NCBI GenBank assembly: GCA_001564055.1
Contig: LKNB01000001.1
Coordinates: forward strand, 1-64,000
Source of the DNA: Rhodothermaceae bacterium Tc-Br11_B2g6_7
GTDB lineage: Bacteria; Bacteroidota; Rhodothermia; Rhodothermales; Salinibacteraceae
Direction: 5' to 3'
DNA length: 64,000 bases
Shown: positions 1 through 7,117 of the stretch, in pieces
Position numbering within the stretch: position 1 is the stretch's first letter
Layout of the letters: each line of letters starts with the position of its first letter
Program-made: the position numbers and the translations under genes
Notes under the pieces: generated by a model
What the model was told of the DNA's origin: nothing
Seen by the model: only the letters and a program-made list of their open reading frames with translations
Database searches by the model: none

Positions 1-280
1 AGAGGGAGTCGGCCCGCCGGTAGCGGAGCTCGGCGCTGAACGACCCGCTCTGTTCGGGGGAGCGGACGGTCATGCCGGAGCGGAGGCGAACCGTGGCAAG
101 CGAATCGTTTGGCCCAGGCAGGAAGCCCTGGATCACGTCAGCCGAGTGGTTCGGAAACGCGGAGGGCAGCTCGGTGCGGACGTCCGTGGCGGGTTGCGAG
201 GTCCCGCAGCCGGCAAGCACCAGCGCAAGACCGGCTGCAAGCAGCAACGGCAGAGAAAGAAAGACAGAGGATCGCATCAT
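1..280 (-). CDS. Lipoprotein, DUF4292-like, N-terminal part only (runs off the left edge)
   Basis: Reading leftwards from an ATG at 280 (a second ATG follows at 277) gives a signal sequence with a hydrophobic core and a lipobox ending LAGC about 24 residues in, so this is an exported lipoprotein. After the cysteine comes TSQPATDVRTELPSAF, then a stretch ending SAELRYRRADSL, which resembles the opening of DUF4292 outer-membrane lipoproteins of Bacteroidota. About 93 residues are visible and the rest lies outside the window. It follows the TPR gene on the same strand after a gap of about 117 bases, so the two may be co-transcribed. The lipoprotein call is firm; the DUF4292 assignment is from memory of the family and less so. 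Confidence 0.7.
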   Translation of the reverse strand, partial: MMRSSVFLSLPLLLAAGLALVLAGCGTSQPATDVRTELPSAFPNHSADVIQGFLPGPNDSLATVRLRSGMTVRSPEQSGSFSAELRYRRADSL

Positions 281-397
281 GCGCAGTAGTGGAGCTACGG
301 TGGCGTAGGGGAACAGTGAGGAGTCACAGTGCAAGAGTCGATCCAACGTTGCTGGCGAATGCTTCGGGAGCGGCCACGGGGCGCGGATGAGAACCGC

Positions 398-2155
398 TTA
401 CTCGGATGAGCGCAGGCGCTCCCGAGCGCTTTCACGGTCAGGATCTTGTTCAAGGGCTTGTTGCCAGTGGGTCCGGGCTTGCTCCGGTAGGTCCAGTGCC
501 TGCAGCACATCGCCCAGATGCTCGTGCACCGCGGCGCTGGCCTCCCCAGTTGCCACGGCGCGCTCGATCCAGGTGCGGGCGTCGTACAGGTTGCCCAGCT
601 TGTAGTGCACCCAGCCGAGCGTGTCCAGGAAGGCCGCCTGCCGAGGGGCGATCTCCACGGCCTGCTCCGCCATGGCCAGCCCTTCGTCAAGCCGTGCCTC
701 GCGCTCGGCCAGGCTGTAGGCGTAGTTGTTCAGGGCGGTAGCGTTGGAGGGGTCCGCATCGAGCGCCTCGGCATACGCCGCCTCAGCCGCGGTGGTGTCA
801 CCCTGCTGGGCCTCTAACCCTCCGATAGTGGCCAACAGGGCAGACCGCTCGCGCCCGCTTAGGGCACCGGTACGGTCGCCGCGGTCCAGGGCGTCGGTTA
901 GGTGATCCAGCGCGCGGAGGGTCTGCCCGGCTTCAAGGTGGCTATAGCCTGCCAGCCGGTGTAGGATGAAGGCCCCCGGAAACAGGACCAGTCCCTCCTC
1001 GGCTGTAGCTGCAGCCTCCTCTGGCGTGCCTGCTTCGAGGTGGGCCAGCGCTGCCTGAAACCACACCTCCACCTCGCGCGGGTTCTCGTCCAGGGCCCGC
1101 GATAGCAGACGCGCCGCCTCCGCGTACGCCCCGCGCTCAAACCGCAGTTGCCCCCGCATAACCAGCGCGCGGTAATGGGTGGGCTCTCGCGAGAGGATCG
1201 TGGAGAGCAGCGCCTCAATAGTATCCGTCTCCTCGGCCTGCTGCGTGCTCGACAGCAGCGTGGCTGCCCGATCGGCCAGCATCTCCACCGAGGCGTTCTC
1301 TGGGATGTCGTGCAATGACGCCAGGACGGCTTCGCTCTCCTCCATGTCGCCCTCCGCAGCATAGAGCTCGCTCAGGGTAAGCACGACGTCCGCATCGGAG
1401 GGATTAAGCGCGCGCACCTCTTCGAGCAGCGCAATCGCTTGTTGGGTTTGCCCCGCCTCAAGGCGATACTGAGCAAGTAGGCGCCGCGGTTCAGGATCCT
1501 CCGGTTCGAGCTGCGTAAGCGTCTCCAGCCGCTCCATGAGCGGGCGCCGCTGCCCCAGCTCCTGGTGAAGCTGAACCATCTGGTACAGGACGCCGGCCTG
1601 TGGCCCCTGCACGGCGTTAAGGCGCTCGTAGGCCTCCAGCGCTTCGTGATAACTCCCCAGGGCGGTATGCAGGGCGGCAATGTCGCGCAGGGCGGCTGTA
1701 TCATCCGGCGTCTGGGCCAGCAGCCGCTCATAGGCGGCCAACGCCTGCTGCGGTTGCCGCAACTGCCGGTACAGCGCCGCCACCTGCCGGTGATACGCCG
1801 GGTTCGCGGGTGTCATGTCGCGGGCCTGGAGCGCGTAGAACTGGGCGGTCTCCAGGTCTCCCTGTGCTTCGTGCGCTTCAGCCAGCGCAGAGAGGAGCGC
1901 CGCCTGCCCCGGCGCCAGTTTGATCGCCTCCGCAAAAGAAGCGATGGCCGCATCGGGCTCGTCGATCTGCAGCATCGTCAAGCCGCGAATAAACAGCTGT
2001 TGCGCACGGGCTTCCACACGCGCGTCGCTGGTCTCTTGCGCCGTGGCCAGCAGTGGCGACGCGACGGTGCTCATCACGATCCCCACAACGCACAGACGAG
2101 CAAAGAGAAGGCCCACCTTTGGATGCCAGCGGTACATCATGCCTGGGCGGCTCAT
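398..2155 (-). CDS. Secreted tetratricopeptide-repeat protein
   Basis: The product has 585 residues. A signal peptide (basic start, hydrophobic core, cleavage near LATAQ) is followed by about 14 to 16 degenerate 34-residue TPR units running almost to the C-terminus, with the typical Ala/Leu/Tyr/Pro spacing and phrases such as NATALNNYAYSLAER. Its likely role is a periplasmic or outer-membrane scaffold; no catalytic motif is visible. The frame extends upstream to a TTG at 2212, but the ATG at 2155 puts the signal peptide at the N-terminus and is preferred. It lies upstream of the DUF4292-like lipoprotein on the same strand and diverges from the DUF3006 gene. Confidence 0.85.
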   Translation of the reverse strand: MSRPGMMYRWHPKVGLLFARLCVVGIVMSTVASPLLATAQETSDARVEARAQQLFIRGLTMLQIDEPDAAIASFAEAIKLAPGQAALLSALAEAHEAQGDLETAQFYALQARDMTPANPAYHRQVAALYRQLRQPQQALAAYERLLAQTPDDTAALRDIAALHTALGSYHEALEAYERLNAVQGPQAGVLYQMVQLHQELGQRRPLMERLETLTQLEPEDPEPRRLLAQYRLEAGQTQQAIALLEEVRALNPSDADVVLTLSELYAAEGDMEESEAVLASLHDIPENASVEMLADRAATLLSSTQQAEETDTIEALLSTILSREPTHYRALVMRGQLRFERGAYAEAARLLSRALDENPREVEVWFQAALAHLEAGTPEEAAATAEEGLVLFPGAFILHRLAGYSHLEAGQTLRALDHLTDALDRGDRTGALSGRERSALLATIGGLEAQQGDTTAAEAAYAEALDADPSNATALNNYAYSLAEREARLDEGLAMAEQAVEIAPRQAAFLDTLGWVHYKLGNLYDARTWIERAVATGEASAAVHEHLGDVLQALDLPEQARTHWQQALEQDPDRESARERLRSSE

Positions 2156-2243
2156 CGGAAAGAGAATGATACCATGCGAACCATCGCCTGCACGGGCAGG
2201 TTTCTGCGGCAAGCGAAGCAGTAAGTGCGCCCGCGTGTCCCGG

Positions 2244-2273
2244 TTGCATACGAGAGGGGCAGCGCGCTATATT
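2244..2273 (+). promoter_or_regulatory. Putative sigma70-type promoter of the DUF3006-MBL pair
   Basis: TTGCAT at 2244-2249 and TATATT at 2268-2273 are separated by 18 bases, and the -10 lies about 39 bases before the ATG at 2312. The -10 matches TATAAT at five of six positions; the -35 matches only in its TTG. Confidence 0.45.
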
Positions 2274-2311
2274 ACACCGTTCATTCTCCACCACAGATCT
2301 GCTACCTGCAC

Positions 2312-2581
2312 ATGGGGACGCCCTACACAATTGACCGAATAGAGGAGGGCACGTGGGCTGTGCTGGAAGCTGCGGACGGCACGTTGATGGAGGTGCCCGT
2401 CGGATGGCTGCCCGCCGATGCTCGGGAAGGCGACCGGCTGATGGTAGCCATAGATACCGAAGCAGATGCCGCCACGCTATCCATCCAACGGGATACGGAG
2501 GCAACAGCAGAACGACGCGATGCCCTCCAGCGCCGTCGAGATCGCCTGCGGAACGACACGGGGGGTGACATCACCTTATGA
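2312..2581 (+). CDS. DUF3006 domain protein
   Basis: This 89-residue acidic protein has the DUF3006 layout: an N-terminal beta segment (YTIDRIEEGTWAVLEAADG), a VPVGWLPADAREGDRL stretch, then a charged helix rich in Arg, Glu and Asp (TERRDALQRRRDRLRND in outline). The frame is open back to 2225, but the ATG at 2312 matches the family start and sits downstream of the promoter-like sequence. Its stop overlaps the ATG of the next gene (ATGA), so the two are probably translationally coupled. DUF3006 proteins are often found beside ComEC-like metallo-beta-lactamase proteins, as here. The molecular function is unknown. Confidence 0.85.
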   Translation: MGTPYTIDRIEEGTWAVLEAADGTLMEVPVGWLPADAREGDRLMVAIDTEADAATLSIQRDTEATAERRDALQRRRDRLRNDTGGDITL

Positions 2582-3738
2582 CAGCCGCACCGTACGCCGC
2601 ACGCGATGCGCACCTCATGTATCACTTGAACCAACGCCTCAACCGATTGATGAACGCTGGCCGTTTGCTCTGCACCACAACGGTGCTCCTTTTGTTGATG
2701 CTGGCGGCATGCCAACCGGCGACCGATGTGCCAGAAGGGCCAGAGGAACCGGTGGAGGACACCACGGCCGTCGGGCTGACGATTCACATGATGGATGTAG
2801 GACAGGGCCAGGCGACGCTTTTTCAAGCCGCGACGGGGGAGACCGCGCTCTACGACGGCGGTCCGCGCTCAGGGCGGCTGCTCGAGCAGTTGCAAGAGAT
2901 GGGCATCGAGCAGATCGATCTCATTGTAGCCAGCCATCCACACGAAGACCACATTGGCGGGTTACCTGCGGTCATCACGCACTACGAGCCGCGGTTCTTG
3001 ATCGACAACACCCGGGCTCACCCAACCCAAACGTACGAGCGGTACCTGGACGCCATCGAAGCCGCTGGCACGCAGGTGCTGGACCCCACGGCGCGCACCA
3101 TCGACCTGGGGGCTACTGAATTTCGCATCGTCCCGCCGCCGCTGGAGGAGGACTTTTCCGCGAACGACACCAGCGTGGGGCTCATGGTCCATCACGACGG
3201 GTTTCTCATGAGCCTATTTGGGGACGCAGAGCGCCAACAGTGGGACTGGCTCCTGGAGCAGCACCGCGATGCGCTGGCGCCGGTCCACGTCCACGTGGCC
3301 AGCCACCACGGCAGCCGGAATGGCGACACGCGCGAGGCGATCGCGGTGCTACAGCCGGAGACGGTGCTAATTGGCGTCGGCCGTAACAACCGGTATGGGC
3401 ATCCCCATCCGGAGGCTCTGGCGCTGTACCAGGACGTAGGGGCTGCCGTCTACCGTACGGACCTGCATCAGCGCATCCGCATCGCGGTACACGCCGATGG
3501 GCGGTACACCGTACACCCGGCACAGGAAGCGCCAAGCGCTGGTGGCCTTGCGTGTGTCGATCTGAACGCGGCCTCGCCGTCCGAGCTCGAAGCGCTGCAC
3601 GGCATCGGCCCGGCCCTTGCCGATGCCATCGTGGCGGCGCGGCCCTTCGACACCATCGCCGCTCTGGAAGAGGTGTCAGGCATTGGCAGCGCCACGGTGG
3701 TGGGCATTACCGAGCAGGGCATCGCGTGCAGCCCCTGA
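2578..3738 (+). CDS. ComEC-like metallo-beta-lactamase lipoprotein with C-terminal helix-hairpin-helix
   Basis: From the coupled ATG at 2578 the protein is 386 residues; ATGs at 2617 and 2650 are in frame, and 2650 would give a textbook 21-residue lipoprotein signal ending LAAC. The metallo-beta-lactamase domain carries HPHEDH (the HxHxDH metal site) near residue 119, then a FGDAE segment and SHHGS, as in the C-terminal hydrolase part of ComEC. The last 60 residues (VDLNAASPSELEALHGIGPA and on) form a ComEA-type double helix-hairpin-helix. The combination suggests an envelope-anchored DNA-binding hydrolase or nuclease; the substrate is inferred only. There are no transmembrane channel helices, so it is not ComEC itself. 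Confidence 0.85.
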   Translation: MTAAPYAARDAHLMYHLNQRLNRLMNAGRLLCTTTVLLLLMLAACQPATDVPEGPEEPVEDTTAVGLTIHMMDVGQGQATLFQAATGETALYDGGPRSGRLLEQLQEMGIEQIDLIVASHPHEDHIGGLPAVITHYEPRFLIDNTRAHPTQTYERYLDAIEAAGTQVLDPTARTIDLGATEFRIVPPPLEEDFSANDTSVGLMVHHDGFLMSLFGDAERQQWDWLLEQHRDALAPVHVHVASHHGSRNGDTREAIAVLQPETVLIGVGRNNRYGHPHPEALALYQDVGAAVYRTDLHQRIRIAVHADGRYTVHPAQEAPSAGGLACVDLNAASPSELEALHGIGPALADAIVAARPFDTIAALEEVSGIGSATVVGITEQGIACSP

Positions 3739-3816
3739 TCGCCCGCCCGGCGGCACCCTCACCGACCTGCCGCGTTGGGGCGATGTCTTTGTCCTGTCTC
3801 ATCTATTACGTCGTTT

Positions 3817-4380
3817 ATGTCCGATCGCCTGACCATCGCCGCGTTTGCTGGCAGCCTCCGCACCCGCTCATACAATAAAGCGCTGTTGCGTGCGGCGGTA
3901 GAGCATGCGCCGGCATCGCTTGACATCCAACCCTTCGACCTTGCCGAACTGCCCCTGTATAACGGAGATGTGGAGGCAGAGGGCGACCCTGCCGCGGTGC
4001 AGGCGCTGAAGGAGACGCTTCATGCGGCGGACGGCTTGCTCATTGTGTCGCCCGAGTACAACGCCAGCATGACGGCCGTCACCAAGAACGCGATCGACTG
4101 GGCCTCCCGCCCGCCGAAGCCTACGGCGCTGGACGGGTTGCCGGTGGCGGTGACCGGCGCCACCCCCGGACGCCTGGGTACGGCCCGGATGCAGGGGCAT
4201 CTGCGGGTGAGCCTGGCCAACACGAACGCCCGTGTGATGGCACAGCCGCAGCTCTACGTGGCAAACGCAGGGAACGTGTTCGGTGACGATCTCACGCTCC
4301 AGGATGATGCCACCCGGCAATTCCTGACAGACTTCCTTGAGGGGTTTGCTGCGTGGGTTACGGCCTCGAGCGAAGCGTAA
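3817..4380 (+). CDS. NADPH-dependent FMN reductase family protein
   Basis: The protein has 187 residues in a flavodoxin-like fold. It starts with a beta strand followed by the FMN phosphate loop AGSLRTRSYNKAL (residues about 9-21), and carries the family segment SPEYNASMTAVTKNAIDWASR near residue 75 (shown here in outline), which sits around the isoalloxazine ring. It most likely reduces FMN, quinones or azo compounds with NAD(P)H in the cytoplasm. The ATG at 3817 is chosen because the family starts directly before the first strand. The gene stands alone, 78 bases after the MBL gene, and converges on the membrane protein to its right with only three bases between the stops. Confidence 0.88.
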   Translation: MSDRLTIAAFAGSLRTRSYNKALLRAAVEHAPASLDIQPFDLAELPLYNGDVEAEGDPAAVQALKETLHAADGLLIVSPEYNASMTAVTKNAIDWASRPPKPTALDGLPVAVTGATPGRLGTARMQGHLRVSLANTNARVMAQPQLYVANAGNVFGDDLTLQDDATRQFLTDFLEGFAAWVTASSEA

Positions 4381-4383
4381 GAA

Positions 4384-5445
4384 TCAGGACTGGGGCGCTG
4401 CCGCCGCGGCTTCCTCCTCGGCCCTTCGTTGCGCGTACGCGTCTCGCACATTTTCGAACTGCCAGCGGCGGATCTGTACATGCTGCCGGATAAGATCAAC
4501 GGATTCGCTGAGCATCTCCCGCACGGCCCTGTGCAGGGCGTCATTGTTGAGCTGGAGTACGGCAGCCGTGGTGGTAGACGTGGCGGTGGCAATCACCTCA
4601 TTTGTGTCGGCCGAGGTGAGGTCGTCGATCGTGCGCGTCATCACCCGATACACAATGTCGCTGATCGCGCGCTCCAGGGTGATGCTTACCTGCCGGCCCA
4701 ACACGGGAATCTGCTCCAGGCGCCGGATTTCCTTGTTGTTGTGTACGGCCTCCTCAATAACGTCCTCTACGTATCGCCGTACGTCTTCCTCATACTGGTG
4801 ATACGTTTGCGCCAGTACCATGTGCACCCGCTGAGATAGCCACTGAGCCAGCACGTCGCGGCGGGGCGCAATGGCCTCATCCACGATGCGCTCCGCCACC
4901 GGGCCGCCGCGGTGTACCTCACGTTCTACGTTATCCAGCAGCTTCAGGGTAACCTGATCGGTCAGCTCCTCAACCAGCACGCTCAAGTAATAGCTGAAGA
5001 ACCGATACGGGCCCGTTTGGGTGACGTCGATAAGGCCCAGCTTCTGCAGGCGGTACACCATCGCCACTGCCCGCAGCACGCGGAGGAAGCGAAACGAGGC
5101 CACCGGGATGCAGCCCAGTACATCATACCAGTGCACAAACGGGTAGTAGTACCAGCGCCGGTACCGACCGTTGGCAATCGCCCGAGCCCATTGAAAGAGC
5201 AGTTCGGCCACGAAGACCGCCACAAACACAAGGTCGATCAGAATAAAGTTGGCATGGATGCTATCCGTGTAAAAGGCATAGAACGCCGGGGTTAGCGCCT
5301 CCAACTGCTCCTGTACCATCGGGAGGCGATACAAACCGTCAAACGCCAGAAAACCCAGGTTTAGGAGGATGAGCACCACCATGAGAACGTCCAGCACCAC
5401 AAGGAAGGTCTCCTCACGGCGCTCGGGGGATCGGTCCACTGACAT
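4384..5445 (-). CDS. Voltage-sensor-like ion transporter protein with long cytoplasmic tail
   Basis: The 353-residue protein opens with a transmembrane helix at about 14-38, a second at about 66-90, and an S3-S4-like pair around 105-140 that includes RFLRVLRAVAMVYRL, with arginines every third residue as in voltage-sensor S4 helices. No selectivity-filter sequence is visible. The remaining roughly 200 residues are soluble and strongly helical and charged, ending in an Ala/Glu-rich tail. Bacteroidota relatives are usually called ion transporters. The frame is open to 5547, but a terminator lies inside that extension, so the ATG at 5445 is chosen. Permeation is not shown; it could be a voltage-sensing or scaffolding protein. 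Confidence 0.7.
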   Translation of the reverse strand: MSVDRSPERREETFLVVLDVLMVVLILLNLGFLAFDGLYRLPMVQEQLEALTPAFYAFYTDSIHANFILIDLVFVAVFVAELLFQWARAIANGRYRRWYYYPFVHWYDVLGCIPVASFRFLRVLRAVAMVYRLQKLGLIDVTQTGPYRFFSYYLSVLVEELTDQVTLKLLDNVEREVHRGGPVAERIVDEAIAPRRDVLAQWLSQRVHMVLAQTYHQYEEDVRRYVEDVIEEAVHNNKEIRRLEQIPVLGRQVSITLERAISDIVYRVMTRTIDDLTSADTNEVIATATSTTTAAVLQLNNDALHRAVREMLSESVDLIRQHVQIRRWQFENVRDAYAQRRAEEEAAAAAPQS

Positions 5446-5465
5446 CGCAAGATGAGGCTGGTGAT

Positions 5466-5491
5466 AAAAACAAAAAGGCCGCCACACGGCC
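5466..5491 (-). terminator. Possible intrinsic terminator of the HDOD gene
   Basis: Read on the minus strand, a GC-only stem GGCCG/CGGCC with a five-base loop is followed by TTTTTGTTTTT. It lies about 115 bases after the HDOD stop and just 21 bases before the next start codon. The stem is short, so efficiency is uncertain. Confidence 0.5.
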
Positions 5492-5605
5492 ATATCCCGG
5501 GGAGATTTACCACGGCCCCGCACAGTGGACCGGTACCGGGGACGCATAGTACGGCAGCGATCCGTCCTCCGCGTGAAGAGACCGAAGCGTAGCCGATAGG
5601 ATCGC

Positions 5606-6586
5606 CTACCCTGTTCGGAAGGTTACGGCCTCCAGGGCATCGGCCTGACGAGAAGCGATGAGGTCGAATAGATCCTCTGGCGATTTTTTGCGCAGGTGGG
5701 CCAGGGCCTGTAGCGCATCCGTAAAGGCCGGTGGCGCATCCGATAGGGAGGGCGGTTCGTCAGCAGGGAGAGCGTCAAGTATCGCGTGGTAGGCCCACAG
5801 GTTGGCCACTCGCGTCACGTGCACGATGGGCCGGTACGGCACATGGACGACCTCATCCGGCGCATGCTGGTAGCGAATGCAAGCCTGTACAACCGTTGGC
5901 AGGTGCCAGTGGGCAGCCACTTTCCGACCTGTAGCGACGTAATCTATTCCAATGGCCTGCTGCTCGTCTGCCCGCGATGGGCACACCAGCGAGTGGGCGT
6001 CTTCGGCCTGCGCATCTTCCGATAGCCCATACCATACGGCAGCGTAGGCTTGCGGCTTTTGCTGAAGCAACACCAGACGCCCCACCTGTTGCAGGAGACC
6101 AGCCAAATACGCTTGCTGATAGTGGGGCACGTGCAGGGCATCGGCCACCGCCTGTGCAAGGTGTGCCGTCATAATGCTTCCCTGCATTACCGCAGTATAC
6201 ACATTCTGCGCGGCTGCCGTCTCCATGTACGGAAACACCTGCCTAAGCCCCGCTTCCAGGGCAATCTCGCACACCGTTTTTCCCCCCAGTAACCGGACGG
6301 CCTTCTCCACCGACTCCACGTGCCGACTAACCCCGTAATACGGAGAGTTTACGCGCCGCAGCACATAGGCCGAAAGGTCCGGGTCAGATGCCACGGCCTC
6401 CGTGATGGGGCGGGTCGCCTGGTCCTGAGCGTTGTTTGAGACAATGGAGAGGACCTGTGCAAGCGAGCTCGGGAGTGGGGGGATGAGGTAGTCATCCAGG
6501 GAAGAAGACACGGGAGCGGGGTTCGGTACAGTGGGTGTGTAGTGGCTCGAAAGAAAGGCAAAACAGGTAACGAATGCCAATGGCAT
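5606..6586 (-). CDS. HDOD domain protein
   Basis: This is a 326-residue protein from the ATG at 6586. The core (about 30-230) is an HDOD domain: LPPLP-type entry (IPPLPSSLAQVLSIVSNN), then DPDLSAYVLRRVNSPYYG, a hallmark of the family, then IxxAVRLLGGKTVCEIAL, and AYLAGLLQQVGRLVL where true HD hydrolases would have the metal-binding His-Asp. HDOD proteins are catalytically silent relatives of HD phosphohydrolases and take part in signalling. An open frame extends to 6655, but the strong terminator at 6604-6640 lies within it, so translation must begin downstream. A GTG near 6514 is a possible alternative that would remove a weakly conserved N-terminal stretch. Confidence 0.85.
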   Translation of the reverse strand: MPLAFVTCFAFLSSHYTPTVPNPAPVSSSLDDYLIPPLPSSLAQVLSIVSNNAQDQATRPITEAVASDPDLSAYVLRRVNSPYYGVSRHVESVEKAVRLLGGKTVCEIALEAGLRQVFPYMETAAAQNVYTAVMQGSIMTAHLAQAVADALHVPHYQQAYLAGLLQQVGRLVLLQQKPQAYAAVWYGLSEDAQAEDAHSLVCPSRADEQQAIGIDYVATGRKVAAHWHLPTVVQACIRYQHAPDEVVHVPYRPIVHVTRVANLWAYHAILDALPADEPPSLSDAPPAFTDALQALAHLRKKSPEDLFDLIASRQADALEAVTFRTG

Positions 6587-6603
6587 CGGCCGCGCGATCG
6601 CAT

Positions 6604-6640
6604 CAAAAAAACGCCCCACACAGACGCGCTGCGTGGGGCG
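6604..6640 (-). terminator. Strong intrinsic terminator of the 71-residue gene
   Basis: On the minus strand an 8-bp perfect stem (CGCCCCAC at 6612-6619 paired with GTGGGGCG at 6633-6640) is followed by seven T. It lies 47 bases after the stop of the small gene and before the chosen HDOD start. Confidence 0.88.
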
Positions 6641-6686
6641 GAAGGCCGGGGGCATTCGCTTGCCGACGTGCAGGTGCCGGCGGTGT

Positions 6687-6902
6687 TTACGTAGGCGAAT
6701 TGACGATGGTTACCTCTTGCGGCTCCGGCGGCGCATAGATGGTGCCTTTTGAATTGCCCACCAGGGCGTTCTGCCGGACGGGGGACCAGGACTCGCGAAT
6801 AGCGTCGGCATCGCCGTAAAAGGGAGCGCTTCCCATGCCGTAGCGTCCATAGTCCCAGACAAACAGATTCATCGGGCTGCCAATCAAAACCGTGGTCTTC
6901 AT
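6687..6902 (-). CDS. Small protein of unknown function (71 residues)
   Basis: This stand-alone gene codes for 71 residues, starting MKTTVLIGSPMNLFVWDYGR. I do not recognise a family. The composition is that of a small soluble protein, rich in Gly, Pro, Ser and aromatic residues, without a signal peptide, transmembrane helix or cysteine. Support for it being real is its normal codon use, an ATG start, free space on both sides (215 bases to glpD), and the strong terminator directly downstream at 6604-6640. It diverges from glpD. A function cannot be given from the sequence. Confidence 0.65.
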   Translation of the reverse strand: MKTTVLIGSPMNLFVWDYGRYGMGSAPFYGDADAIRESWSPVRQNALVGNSKGTIYAPPEPQEVTIVNSPT

Positions 6903-7117
6903 ATATCGTTAGGCGCTTATGGAAAAAGAGATATCGGCTTAATTTGTAGCCCCCAACTTTGTTGCATTTCGCCCGAGAATAGCCTGGCGTTCGGCGTACC
7001 CAGGTGCCGCGCTGAACCGTTTGCCCCGCAGATTCGTGCTATCGCTTGCAGCATCTTTATGCTGCGTCCCGTTTGGCTCATGCCTCCGGTGGTTTTTTCG
7101 ACGATCGAACGCTCTGA

